Source of the DNA: Malania oleifera
Lineage: Eukaryota > Streptophyta > Magnoliopsida > Santalales > Ximeniaceae
Direction of reading: 5' to 3'
NCBI RefSeq assembly: GCF_029873635.1
Contig: NC_080426.1
Location: forward strand, 50,172,093 to 50,236,092
DNA length: 64,000 nucleotides
How positions within the stretch are numbered: position 1 is the first letter of the stretch; every line of letters begins with the position of its first letter. A program made the position numbers and the translations under genes. Under the pieces are notes generated by a model. That model was not told the DNA's origin. It saw only the letters and a list, made by a program, of their open reading frames with translations, and made no database searches. Shown here piece by piece: positions 11,224 to 22,250 of this stretch.

Positions 11224-13547
11224 TGTAATGACCCAGAAATTTAAAATAATTAGAAAGTATAATAAATGGAATGGATGAATGGATAATAAGGGAAAAGGAA
11301 AGACTTTAAGAAGGAACAACAGGCCTCGTCGATGAATGTCCTATCCTCGTCGACGAGTGTCCTTCTAAGCTCGTCGACGAATCCAGTTCCTCGTCGACGA
11401 ATGAATCCCAAGAAAGTATATTTTGGAACTTTGAATTTTGTCGATGAAGGTATCTTCTCGTCGATGAAGCCTCTATAGCGCCTCGTCGATGAATCGACGT
11501 GTCTCATCAACGAAGCCCTACCTATAAATAGGTTGTTCTTCATTTTCAACGTAAATTCACGAACTTTCTCTCTCTCTCTCTCTCTCTAAAACGGTTTTCC
11601 TACCTTCTCTCTTCGATTTTGGGTCGGATTTGACCTAGTTTCACGATCCAGAACTGCCACGAGGTTCGTAGGATCGTTCTCTACAAGGTTGTAGGAGCTA
11701 ATCATTGGATTGAGGGGTTTAGGAAACATCCCAAAATCAGCATAAGTGAATTATTTTCGGATTTCCTTAATCAATAATGTTATTTGAAGCCTAAGAAGTT
11801 GTAAGTAAGTGTTTTTCTTAAGATTTAAGTTAATTGAAATTTATTTTAATTAAAGTAGGATTTTTGGATTCAGGATCCAAGTGTACGCTACGGGTATCAG
11901 TTCAGGGATCCTATCGGTGTAGTTTGAAATCAGGTAAGCGGAAAATTTATATATTAGATCAAGTTTTCATGAATTAAAATGAATTACGTGTTATTTATGT
12001 ATATATGTTTTTATGTGGGTTTAAAATGTCAACCATGAAATTTATGTTTTTTGAGCTTCGGATTATTTATATAGCTATGTATATGTGAAAGTAAACGAAT
12101 GAAAGTGAAGGAACTGTCTAAGGAATTAAGTAAGAAATGAAGTATATTTTCAGCATATAAATGTTAATTATGGGTTGACTTATTTTGTAAGGAATGTATA
12201 TGAATTTTGTTGTTAAACTGTGTGACGTGAGATTCTGTGCAAATATATGTTAAATGTATGAGATGCAGGCTAAGTAAGTAAAAGTATTGAGAATAAAATA
12301 TGATATGGACAATGTTGCTTGTGTATGTTAAATGCAACCATGTAAATGTAAGACAGCTGAAAGACAGCCATGTTAGCAGATTTTAGTGCATTTCTATGTG
12401 AACTAACTAATGATGGCTAAAGACCAACTGTAGTATGAAGGAATGAAATGAAAATGTGATGCAATGAAATGACAATGGAATGACCATGAAATGAAATGAC
12501 AAATGTGAATGATGTAAATGGGAAAGAGTCACTTAAAGTGAAATGAAATGCAATGTTTAAGCTATGAACATGAACGGATGTGCATGAATGAATAATGACA
12601 GAAAGGAAGAATGTACTATGTTATTAGAAGTAATTATGTATGTAGAACATGTTACCATTGGGCGAGGCAAACTCTTCGCTTGAGGGTTTGCTGAAAAAGG
12701 CGCGTGCGCTAGTAAGTTTCAGATGTGGCAGTAGCTGCATAACGTACTAAGGAAGAGGGAACTTACTTGTATGGGCGGGTAGATTTCCCTATCCTTATGG
12801 CCTTTGCTGTAAACTATTGTTGAATGCGTGAGTACAAGATCAAGTTAACACTTGAGGGCTTACTGAGTAAGGTGAGTGCCCTGGTATGCTTTAGTTATGA
12901 CCTTAGGGTTACCTTAGTATCAAAGCAAACGGGTGCTACTTGTATGGGCGGGTAATCACCCCTATCCTTGAGTAATCTCGTGGGCGGGTAATCTCATGTG
13001 TTTCATTAGGTTCAAAAAATGATTTCAAAGTTATGTTAATGATTTGCAAATGTAATTAAAATGATATTTATTTACCTTATGTTAGTCACACGCTGTTTTA
13101 ATATATGTATTTCTTCCTTTACCGAGATTTGTCTCACCCGAATATGATTATTTCTTTTTCAGGACATCCTCGAGGTAGAGCTTAGAGAGCTTGAGGGTAT
13201 TTAGTCTTTTTGAGGAATATAAGGAAACAGGGTATATGTTGTTGACATTTTGGATGTAAATATTTATGTTTTATGTTTTATGTCATTTTGTTTTAAGGAT
13301 ATTGAGGGATGAATGATTGTGAAAATATTGAAATGCTTTGGGAATTATGTGTCTATGGAAGTGCAGGTGATGGTTGGATTTTAAGGATCTATAGATAAAA
13401 AATTGTAAACTCTGGTATTATGGAATGTGGGTATTATGGTATATGTTATATGACGATTATGTTTATGTTTTCCGCTGCGTATGTTATTAATTATGATTTA
13501 TCAGGTATAACGTGCCAGACCCGGGTTTAAGGGTTCGGGGCATTACA
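11224..13547 (+). repeat. Element A, LTR 2 (middle LTR)
   Basis: Starts TGTAATGACCC and ends GGCATTACA, and is 2324 bp long. It serves as 3' LTR of unit 1 and 5' LTR of unit 2. It lacks the 35-bp duplication present in LTRs 1 and 3 (near 12385-12415) and carries a CT run at about 11566-11586. Confidence 0.93.
11325..11530 (+). promoter_or_regulatory. U3 palindrome cluster and TATA box, LTR 2 of element A
   Basis: Repeated TCGTCGACGA-type sites, perfect or with transitions, lie from 11325 to about 11515, followed by TATAAATA at 11523-11530. Confidence 0.65.
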
Positions 13548-13550
13548 TTG

Positions 13551-13563
13551 TGGTATCAGAACA
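13551..13563 (+). promoter_or_regulatory. Primer binding site, element A unit 2
   Basis: TGGTATCAGAACA has a G-to-A change relative to the unit 1 site, which weakens its match to initiator Met-tRNA. Confidence 0.85.
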
Positions 13564-13914
13564 ATGATTTTGGGATTTTGAGGATTTAGGGATGATTTAT
13601 ACCAGAGTATAAGAAATAGTTAAGATAAGGATACAAGATGAATAAGTTAGGTATTGAAAAATAGGTTTAGTGTAGGAAAGTATAGGATTGCGTTTTGTAA
13701 TTTAAAGGCGAAAATACGTCGACAATTTCCTGTGATTTTTCTGAAGCAGTCGACGGCCTCAAAAAAGCCATGGTAAACCTTAGATGTTTTTGTTTCTGAA
13801 TTGTGAGACTGATCCTTATATGGAGATTTTTTATTTTATTGGATTTAAGTTAATGATTATGATATTTGAAGTTATGATATGGAAATCTTAACAATTTTCT
13901 GTCCTATTTTCAGG

Positions 13915-14967
13915 ATGGATTTTGGAGATAAGAATTTAGAGGCTGAAAAAAGAGAGGATTCAGTGACCTCTAGTGAAGAAGAAATAGATACCTTTAAGGT
14001 GCTGTAGTGTATCATTCGTCAAGTTAAAGTAGAAATGAAAAAGGATCCAAAGGAACAGAACTGTCCACCTGTAGGACAGGGTTGCCGTATTAAAGAGTTT
14101 TTGAGGATGAACCCTCCAGCCTTTACATGAGAACCTGATCTAGTGGTAGCAAAGAATTGGATACAGGAGATAGAGGAGATCATGGTTGTACTTGACTGCA
14201 CAAACAAGCAGAAGGTTCGTTATGCCGCTTTCAAGACGACAGGGGAGACGAAGCGCTGGTGGCTTTCTACGAAGCTACTAGAGGATCAGAGGATGGTAAA
14301 GATAACTCTTACCTGGGAGAGATTTAAGGAGTTGTTCTTTGACAGGTATTTTCCTTCATCTGTTAGAGAGGAAAAGATTAAGAAGTTCACCAATCTGACC
14401 CAAGGGGATATGACAGTTGCGGAATATGCAGCTAAATTTGTAGAACTGTCGCGTTTCGCTCCATTTCTGGTCCCAAATGAAGTAAGGAAAGCCAGGAAAC
14501 TTGAGAAAGGCCTGAGGCGCAAGATCTATGAGCTGGTGGTTGGGTTTTAGGTCTAGGGCTTTTCAAAACAAGTTGATAAGGCCTCGGTGCTGGAAAAGAG
14601 TATCCAGAGCAGCACTGGGCCTTCAGAGCAGAAGAAGAGACCTGCACCATCTGGTTTTCAGTCTGAGGTTAGTCAGGGATAAGCGAAGAAAGGAAAGGAA
14701 GTCATGGGCTCTGTATGCCCGAAGTGTGATAAGAGGCATAGGGGTGAATGTTGGTATGGCACACAGAATTGCTATAGGTGCGGTAAGCCAGGGCACCACA
14801 GGAAAGATTATCGAGAATCCTTGCCTATGGTAGCTGCTCAAAATCAGGACATGGGAAAACAACAGAAACCACTTGGAAGAGGTGGTCCACCTCGACTGTA
14901 TACACTTCGAGCTGAGGAGGATGCCATTAAAGAAGCAGGTATGATAATTTTATTTAATGAGAAATGA
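13915..14967 (+). pseudogene. gag: gag of element A, unit 2
   Basis: One frame of 350 codons runs from ATG 13915 to the stop at 14965-14967, interrupted by several stops (TAG near 14005, TGA near 14128, two TAGs near 14548-14556, TAA near 14682). The gag domain is well preserved: NWIQEIEEIMVVLDCTNKQK, RYAAFK, GETKRWWLSTKLL, FFDRYFPSSVREEKIKKF and LVPNEVRKARKLEKGLRRK. The nucleocapsid keeps CYRCGKPGHHRKD but its last knuckle cysteine is Tyr. It has no frameshift where unit 1 has one. The C-terminus is GRGGPPRLYTLRAEEDAIKE followed by AGMIILFNEK. Confidence 0.87.
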
Positions 14968-15080
14968 TGGAATGATTTATATGATGATATGCATGTAGAG
15001 TTTTTATAATGGTAGTTAGAAAATCAATTCAAGTAATTTGAAAGCATGATTAGTTGGTAAAATTTTGAAGACGAAATTTC

Positions 15081-15095
15081 TTAAGGAGGGGAGAA
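15081..15095 (+). promoter_or_regulatory. Polypurine tract, element A unit 2
   Basis: TTAAGGAGGGGAGAA ends directly at the LTR 3 start, preceded by ATTTTGAAGACGAAATTTC. Confidence 0.87.
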
Positions 15096-15435
15096 TGTAA
15101 TGACCCAAAAATCTAAAATAATTAGAAAGTATAGTAAATGGAATGGATTAATGGATAATAGGGGAAAAGAAAGGATTTTTAGAAGGAACAGCAGGCCTCG
15201 TCGACGAATGTCATGTCTTTGTCAACGAGTGTCCTTCTAAGCTCGTCGACGAATCCAATTCCTCATTAACGAAGGAATCCCGAGAAAGTATATTTTGGAA
15301 CTCTAAATTTCATCGACGGAGGTATCTTCTCGTCGACGAAGCCTCTATAGCGCCTCGTCGACGAATCGACGTGTCTCGTCGACGAAGCCCAGCCTATAAA
15401 TAGGTTGTTCTTCATTTTCAACGTAAATTCACGAA

Positions 15436-15475
<40 letters not shown>

Positions 15476-17469
15476 AAAACAGTTTTCCTACATTCTCTCT
15501 TCGATTTTGGGCCGGGTTTGACCCGGTTTGATGATCCAAAACCGCCACGAGATTCGTAGGATCGTTCTCTGCAAGGTTGTAGGACCTAATCGTTGGATTG
15601 AGGGGTTTGGGAAACATCCCAAAATCAGGGTAAGTGAATTATTTGGGATTTCCTTAATGAATAATGTTATTTGAAGCCTAAGAAGTTGTAAATAAGTGTT
15701 TTCCTTAAGATTTAAGTTAATTGGAATTTATTTTAATTAAAGTAGGATTTTTGGATTCAAGGTCCAAGTGAACGCTGCGGGTATCAATTCGAGGATCATG
15801 TCGGCGTAGTTTGAAGTCAGGTAAGGGGGAAATTTATATATTAGATCAGGTTTTTATGAATTAAAATGAATTACGTGTTATTTATGTATATATGTTTTTA
15901 TGTGGGTTTAAAATGCCAGCTATGAAATTTATGTTTTCAGAGCTTAGGATTATTTATATGGCTATGTATATGTGAAAGTAAACGAATGAAAGTGAAAGGA
16001 ATTATCTAAGGAATTAAGTAAGAAATGAAGTGTATTTTCAGCATATAAATGTTAATTATGGGTTGACTTATTTTGTAAGGAATGTAAATGAATTTTATTG
16101 TTAAACTTTGTGGCATGAGATTCTGTGTGAATATATGTTAAATGTATGAGATGCAGGCTAAGTAAGTAAAGTATTGAGAATAAAATATGATATGGACAAT
16201 GTTACTTGTGTATGTTAAATGCAACCATGTAAATGTAAGATAGCTGAAAGACAGTCATGTTAGCAGATTTTAGCGCATTTCTATATGGACTAACTGTAGC
16301 ATATTCTAGCGCATTTCTATGTGGACTAACTGATGATGGCTAAAGACTAGCTATAGTACGAAGGAATGAAATGAAAATGTGATGCAATGAAATGACAATG
16401 GAATGACTATGAAATGAAATGACAAATGTGAACGATGTAAATGGGAAAGAGTCACTTAAAGTGAAATGAAATACAATGTTTAAGCTATGAACATGAACAG
16501 ATGTGCATGAATGAATAACGACAAAAAGGAAGAATGTACTATGTTATTAGAAGTAATTATGTATGTAGAACATGTTACCATTGGGCGAGGCAAACTCTTC
16601 GCGTGAGGGCTTGCTGAGAAAGGCGAGTGCGCTAATAGCTTCAGATGTGGCAGTAGCTGTATAACGTACTAAGGAAGAGGGAACCTACTTGTATGGGCGG
16701 GTAGATTTCCCTATCCTTATGGCCTTTGCCGTAAACTATTGTTGAATGCATGAGTACGAGATCAAGTTAACACTTGAGGGCTTACTGAGTAAGGAGAGTG
16801 CCCTGGTATGCTTTAGTTGTGACCTTAGGGTTACCTTAATATCATAGCAGAGGGGTGCTACTTGTATAAGCGGGTAATCACCCCTATCCTTGAGTAATCA
16901 CGTGGGCTAAGTTTCTGCATGTGTTTCATTAGGTTCAGAAAATGATTCAGAGTTGTGTTAATTATTTGCAAATGTAATTAAAATGATATTTATTTACCTC
17001 ATGTTAGCCACACACTGTTTTATTATATGTATTTCTTCCTTTACTGAGATGTGTCTCACCCGAATATGATTGTTTCTTTTTCAGGACATCCTCGAGGTCG
17101 AGCTTAGAGAGCTCGCGGGTATTTAGTCTTTTTAAGGAATATAAGGAAACTGGGTATATGTTGTTGACATTTTGGATGTAAATATTTATGTTTTATGTTT
17201 TATGTCGTTTTGTTTTAAGGATATTGAGGGATGAATGATTGTGAAAATACCGAAATTCTTTGAGAATTATGTATCTATGGAAATGCAGGTGATGGTTAGA
17301 TTTTAAGGATCTATCGATAGAAAATAGTAAATTTTGGTATTATGGAATGTCAGTATTGTTGTATATGTTATATGGAGATTATGTTTATGTTTTCTGCTGC
17401 GTATGTTATGAATTATGATTTATCATGTATAACATGTCGAACCCGAGTTTAAGGGTTTGGGGCGTTACA
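15096..17469 (+). repeat. Element A, LTR 3
   Basis: Starts TGTAATGACCC and ends GGGGCGTTACA, and is 2374 bp long. It shares the 35-bp duplication (16270-16335) with LTR 1. A CT run of about 20 repeats lies at 15437-15475. Confidence 0.93.
15198..15402 (+). promoter_or_regulatory. U3 palindrome cluster and TATA box, LTR 3 of element A
   Basis: About eight sites of the TCGTCGACGA type occur, about five of them perfect, more than in LTR 1. TATAAATA lies at 15395-15402. Confidence 0.65.
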
Positions 17470-17474
17470 CATTG
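17470..17474. repeat. Right target-site duplication of element A (CATTG)
   Basis: CATTG immediately follows the LTR 3 terminus and restores the integrase reading of element B. Confidence 0.78.
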
Positions 17475-18100
17475 TATGGTCACCGGTGTCCATCTCTATT
17501 ATACTGGGATGAGGTAAGAGAGTGGTAGGTTTTGGGACTGAAACTAATCCAGCAGGCCTCCACAATGGTTGAGCTTATCAAAGAAAGGGTTAAGGCCGCT
17601 CAGAGTTGGCAGAAGAGTTATGCAGATACTCGTTGACAAGAGTTAGAATTTGATATCGGGGATAAGATATTCCTAAAGATTGCCCTTATGAAAGGAGTGA
17701 TGAAGTTTGGGAAGAAAGGGAAGTTGAGCCCTCAGTACATCGGGCCATTTGAGATCCTGGAGAGGATAGGTATAGTTGAGTATCGGGTAGCGTTGCCCCC
17801 ATCACTATCCATAGTTCATGATGTGTTTCACATATTCATGCTGAAGAAGTACGTGCCAGACCCTTCACACGTGCTCAGTTATGAACCTCTGAAGATTGGG
17901 GACGCATTATCATAAGAGGTGGTACTGGTTCAGATTATGGACCAAAAGGTATAGCATTTGCATACTAAGGAGATACCTTTAGTGAAAGTACCGTGGCGGA
18001 ACCACACAGTAGAGGAGGCTTCTTGGGAGTTAGAGGTTGAAATACGCCAGTTTACCCACAGCTCTTCGGAGAGGGTTAGCTCTAGTCAGGTAAGGTAGTT
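17470..18100 (+). pseudogene. pol: Integrase C-terminal part and chromodomain-like tail, element B
   Basis: Continues the integrase cut at 7311: LYGHRC and LLYWDEV, then LIKERVKAAQSWQKSYAD, GDKIFLKIALMKGVMKFGK, GKLSPQYIGPFEILERIG and VHDVFHIFMLKKYVPDPSH, all conserved in the gypsy integrase C-terminal domain. The tail VPWRNHTVEEASWELEVEIR (about 17990) resembles the chromodomain-like end of chromovirus integrases, which directs integration to chromatin. Stops are present, for example TGA after the first SYADTR block and TAA at 17913-17915. Confidence 0.87.
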
Positions 18101-18329
18101 TGTGTAGTTACTAGTTATTTTCTTATATTTAAGACAGAGGTTAGTATAAGAGTGTGATGTAACGAGACTTTATGTTGTATCCACGGTATTCCTTTGCCAT
18201 AAGCAAGCGTATGTAATAAACTTGGGCCAGAGCCGCTATGTGTGTGGCTGCCAACTTTTCTGTAGAGCTGTGTTGTAAGTTAAAGTATGTTCGGCATCAG
18301 TTAGCAAATTTTGAGGATGAAATTCTTTT

Positions 18330-18342
18330 AAGGAGGGGAAAT
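18330..18342 (+). promoter_or_regulatory. Polypurine tract, element B
   Basis: AAGGAGGGGAAAT abuts the 3' LTR start and is preceded by AAATTTTGAGGATGAAATTC. Confidence 0.87.
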
Positions 18343-18650
18343 TGTAGAGACCCAAACTGGTAAAATAAGAAAAAAATATAAAAGGGAGATTTTGTAGGCT
18401 TCGTCAATGCTCTCGTCGATGAATGCCCTTCAGTGCTTCGTCGCCGAAATTCAGAGTCTCGTCAATGAAGAGATCCTGACCGATAGAGTAAATATTAGGC
18501 TTGGGTTCGTCAACGAGGGAGGAGATTTGGTGACGAACAACCTCCTATGGCTCGTTGATGAGGGACCAATTCATCGATGAGTTGGACTGGGTCAAAAGGC
18601 CTATAAATATCATTTTTCATTGCTTAAGGGCTAAGCAATCCCAAAAGCTC

Positions 18651-18698
<48 letters not shown>

Positions 18699-20188
18699 GA
18701 AACGACGAGTTCACTTTCTCTCTACAGTTCTTCGCTGTTCGTCGCCCGTTTCGACAATCGAAAGTTACTACGAGGATTAGGGAGCAAGGATCTACAATTC
18801 TAGCAAATTAGATTTTTGGTTGAAAAAGGTCGAGATTTGGTTTTCGAGCATTTCGGTTTCTATTTCGAAATCAGGTAAGAAGATTATATTTAATGAAGTG
18901 TTTTAATGATTTTGAATCGATAAAAATGTTTATGGGGTGAGTATGTTATGTTTTCAGTTGAGATTTCTAAAAACCAACCATTCAAAAGGCTCGTTTTTGA
19001 GCTTAGGATATACTATATGATATTTTGAGTAGAAATGAATGGTGGAAAGATCAGTTTTTTTCTACAAACCATTTATACAGTGTTTTCATGGTTGCCTATG
19101 GGCTGTGTTTTAATATGGAAAATTGTGTGGCAGGTGAATATTATTTTGAGAATTATGGAAATACCAGAATGGGTATATTTGTGTAATACTAAACTGTTTG
19201 CAAAATATACTAGAACTATTTTGAAAAATGCAGGGATTTTATGAGAGGGTCGAGGCCCAAATTTGTAACAAAAAGGGGACGAGGCCCAAGTGTGTATTAA
19301 ACGGCGGAGGCCGAGATTTATAAAATAACAGAATTTTATTCAAAGGCTGAGAGCTAAGTTGTAATAGATGGGCCAAGGCCCGAGTTTGTACTTTATGAGA
19401 GGGTCGAGGCCTAAGATTGTATTAAACGGCCAAGGCCAGAGTTTATTATATGAAATGAGTTTTAAAGTACAGTTTTATTTACTTAAATTGCACGATATGC
19501 TTTAGGAAACCTGTGAACCTAGTGTTGCGAGCACGGTACCGTTGCAAGAGAGAGTTTCACCAGTTGGCCGTGTGCGCCCACATCTACGAGCGTGTGATGT
19601 TGGGTGGTCCTAGCCGATTGACCGAGATGCAATCAGACCTGTAAGCAAGCTTGTGGAAGCCTACTGACGTAGATAGCAGGGAGTTGACTTGGCTTGGGTT
19701 GATCCCCCGGGTTTTTGTCCAGCCTTCAGGCCGCACAACCCTGACCATGGGGGTTTATACATGACGAGTAGTTTCAAGGTGTATCTTTTGTGCATATCTG
19801 TATATTTATGTAATGATGTAAATGTTTTCCAGTATTGATATATGTTATGAGAAATGAGAAATGAGTATACATGCTATGTTCAGTAAGAGAGAGAAGTATA
19901 ATTCTAGTATACACTGAAAAGCATGCTGCCACACACTGTCATTAACTTAATCTTCCTTACTGAGAGGTGTCTCACCTCGTTGTACAACATATCTTTTCAG
20001 GGAATCCCAGAGATCGAGTTTAGCGGGATCCAGGGGGTGGAGACTAGCTTAGTTACTTTTTATGAGTGTCTTCAAGAACTCAGATGTGAGTAGTTATTAT
20101 AGTATGCCTTCAGGCTTGTATCCCTGGTCATATGGACCGAGTATGTGAACTCGTTTGTAGGATGTAATATGTGTATGGACAGAACCTT

Positions 20189-20258
<70 letters not shown>

Positions 20259-20387
20259 GACTCTGGTAATAGAATGTTGTGATTGTTTCATTATTCCGCT
20301 GCATATCGTATGTGATATGATGGTATCAGGTACTCATATATCACTAAAGTAGCACCTCAGGCCCACGTGTCGGGTCGGGGCGTTACA
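18343..20387 (+). repeat. 3' LTR of element B
   Basis: Starts TGTAGAGACCC and ends GGGGCGTTACA, and is 2045 bp long. Its last 651 bp match the partial 5' LTR. U3 carries degenerate TCGTCGATGA-type sites (18395-18580), TATAAATA at 18602-18609, a CT run at about 18648-18697, irregular GAGGCCCAA-type repeats (about 19240-19445), and a TA run at 20191-20255. Confidence 0.93.
20191..20255. repeat. (TA)n microsatellite in the 3' LTR of element B
   Basis: About 32 TA units. The equivalent place in the 5' LTR (about 2899) has only a few, so the run expanded after insertion or was lost on the other side. Confidence 0.9.
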
Positions 20388-20606
20388 AAATTTGTCGTTT
20401 GGACGTCATAGGCACCACTCCAGGGCTAAGGTAAGGGAAATAGATTATGTCAGGTTTATTTTAAAAATATTCCCGATTAAATTTGAGTACGTGAATTTAA
20501 TTAGATTTATGTTAATTAAAATATACTTTATTTAAATTGAGTATGTGAAATTAATTATATCTATGTTTAGATTTTGTTTTAAAAATATACCTAAGTTAAA
20601 TTGAAT

Positions 20607-20880
20607 TGTAGGGATTTGATTAAATTAGATTTTTGGGAATATTTTGGAATTAAATTAAATTGTAGGGATTTGATTAAATTAGATTTTGAGGAATATTTTG
20701 GAATTAAATTAAACTGTAGGGATGTGATTAAATTAGATTTTTGGAAATATTTTAAAATTAAATTAAACTGCACGGATATGATTAAATTAGATTTTTGAGA
20801 ATATTTTGGAATTAAATTAAACTGTAGGGATTTGATTAAATTAGATTTTTGGGAATATTTTGGATTTAAATCAAACAGCA
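20607..20880. repeat. 54-bp tandem repeat (array 1) in the 5' LTR of C
   Basis: About five copies of a 54-bp unit beginning GTAGGGATTTGATTAAATTA. The period is a multiple of three, so it opens frames on both strands with repeated peptides; these are not taken as genes. A related, more diverged array lies at 24972-25215 in the 3' LTR. Confidence 0.85.
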
Positions 20881-21433
20881 GGAAGTTGATTACATTGGGT
20901 TTTCTTGGAATATAATGGAATTAAATTAAATAGGTGAAATTAATCATACCATTATTTTCAGAAAAAAAATAAAAAATAAAATTTACCAGGCAGATTATTT
21001 GATGATTATACCATTGTTTTTCAGCAGAAAATATAGTTATCCTAGGCAAGTTATTAGATGATTATACCACTATTTTTCAGCAGGAAAATATAATTATCCC
21101 AAACAGATTATTATATTATGAATTATCACTCACATTGTGTGGCATGAGTAATAATTATGATATGACAGATTTATTCTAAGATACGATATGACAAGTTATG
21201 ATATGACAGTTATAATCAGAGACACGATATAACAATTATGATATGACGGTGTTACATTGATTTATGAATATGACATGTTTTATACTGATTATGAAAATGA
21301 CGGTTTTATATCGAATTGTGGAAATGATATCATATTATTATTTTTATTATATAAATTGTATTATGTGGTATTATATGATGACAATTGTGATATATTGGTT
21401 TCTTGAATAATAGGGAATACTATGGTAATCGCA

Positions 21434-21650
21434 TTGTAAAGTTCCTACTGATGCCGATGAGGAGGTATGCTCAGTATGTAAACTATGTTGTGAAGTTCCT
21501 ACTGATGTCGATGGGAAGATATGCTCGATATGGAAACTTTGTTGTGAAGTTCCTACTAATGGCGATGGGGAGGTATACTCAGTATGGAAACTATGTTGTG
21601 AAGTTCATGCTGATGCCGATGGGAAGGGATGCTGAGTATGGAAAGTAAGC
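21434..21650. repeat. 54-bp tandem repeat (array 2), four copies
   Basis: Unit GTTGTGAAGTTCCTACTGAT followed by ...GGAGGTATGCTCAGTATGG. Four copies here against six in the other LTR. Confidence 0.88.
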
Positions 21651-22250
21651 ATGTGTTAAGAATTGAAATTATGTGATTTGTTGTATTATGTAAAATACCT
21701 ATATGTGGATTTATGTAAACAGGGCTATTTATTGAGCTGACACTTGTTTTGAGAAGGAAATATGTATTTTCAAATATATAGGTGTGAGTGTAGTTTTATA
21801 TGATTTCTCAGTTAAAGTTAATTAATTAATGGATGTATTTTTTTTTTTTTTTTTGGCTATACTAAAACTTATTTGTCACACACTAATAATAATCTATTCT
21901 GTCTTACTAAGAAGTGTCTCACCCCATGATTACATAACATTTTTTAGATGCCATGAGAATATTAGCCGAAGTTAGAGTAGCACAATGTAAGCGTAGGTAG
22001 GATAGAAGGTTCTATTTAAAATAGATATTTAATTAAATCATGTTTTTTTATATATTCAGACTAATCTTTTAGGGATATGTAAATTGTAATGTTGGAAATG
22101 ATATTGTTGTTGTATTGAGATAATTTAGTACACTAGTAATTAGCATTTGAGGACTTTCGCTGTCTTTATCAGTGATTATTATAATATGAAATATTAAGGT
22201 TATTACACGTGGTATCAAAGAAATTGAACTAAGTTTTTCAGGTCATCACA

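Larger units (their letters stand above)
7312..17469 (+). mobile_element. Element A: tandem LTR-gag-LTR-gag-LTR array of a gag-only retrotransposon
   Basis: Three LTRs (7312-9674, 11224-13547, 15096-17469) alternate with two interiors of about 1.55 kb. Each interior has its own Met-tRNA primer site, a gag-like frame and a polypurine tract. No protease, RT or integrase is present, so the element would need enzymes in trans. The whole array is bracketed by one 5-bp duplication (CATAG/CATTG), so a single element inserted into B's integrase and later gained a unit, most simply by unequal LTR-LTR recombination. Its gag is related to that of B, with similar EEQKVRF/DEQKVRY and GEAKRWW blocks. Confidence 0.9.
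2446..20387 (+). mobile_element. Ty3/gypsy chromovirus-like LTR retrotransposon (element B), nested and decayed
   Basis: Order on the plus strand: partial 5' LTR (2446-3044), Met-tRNA primer site (3047), gag, protease, RT, RNase H, integrase, polypurine tract (18330-18342), 3' LTR (18343-20387). Integrase lies after RT, which is Ty3/gypsy order. The integrase tail resembles the chromodomain-like tail of Del/Tekay-type chromoviruses, so I suggest that group without certainty. Without the nested element A (7312-17469) the interior is about 5.1 kb, normal for an autonomous gypsy element. Coding frames carry many stops and shifts. It was itself inserted into the 5' LTR of element C. Confidence 0.9.
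20388..22250 (+). repeat. 5' LTR of element C, right-hand part
   Basis: Begins where element B ends; the next bases (AATTTGTCGTTTGGACGTC) align with GGATTTGTCATTTGAACGTC near 24752 in the 3' LTR. Ends GGTCATCACA. Contains two 54-bp tandem arrays (20607-20880 and 21434-21650). A second primer-site-like TGGTATCAAAG lies at 22210, before the true end, in both LTRs. Confidence 0.88.

Noticed and set aside
18555-18803. Open frame containing a long Ser-Leu run
   Set aside because: Comes from the CT microsatellite in the 3' LTR of element B.
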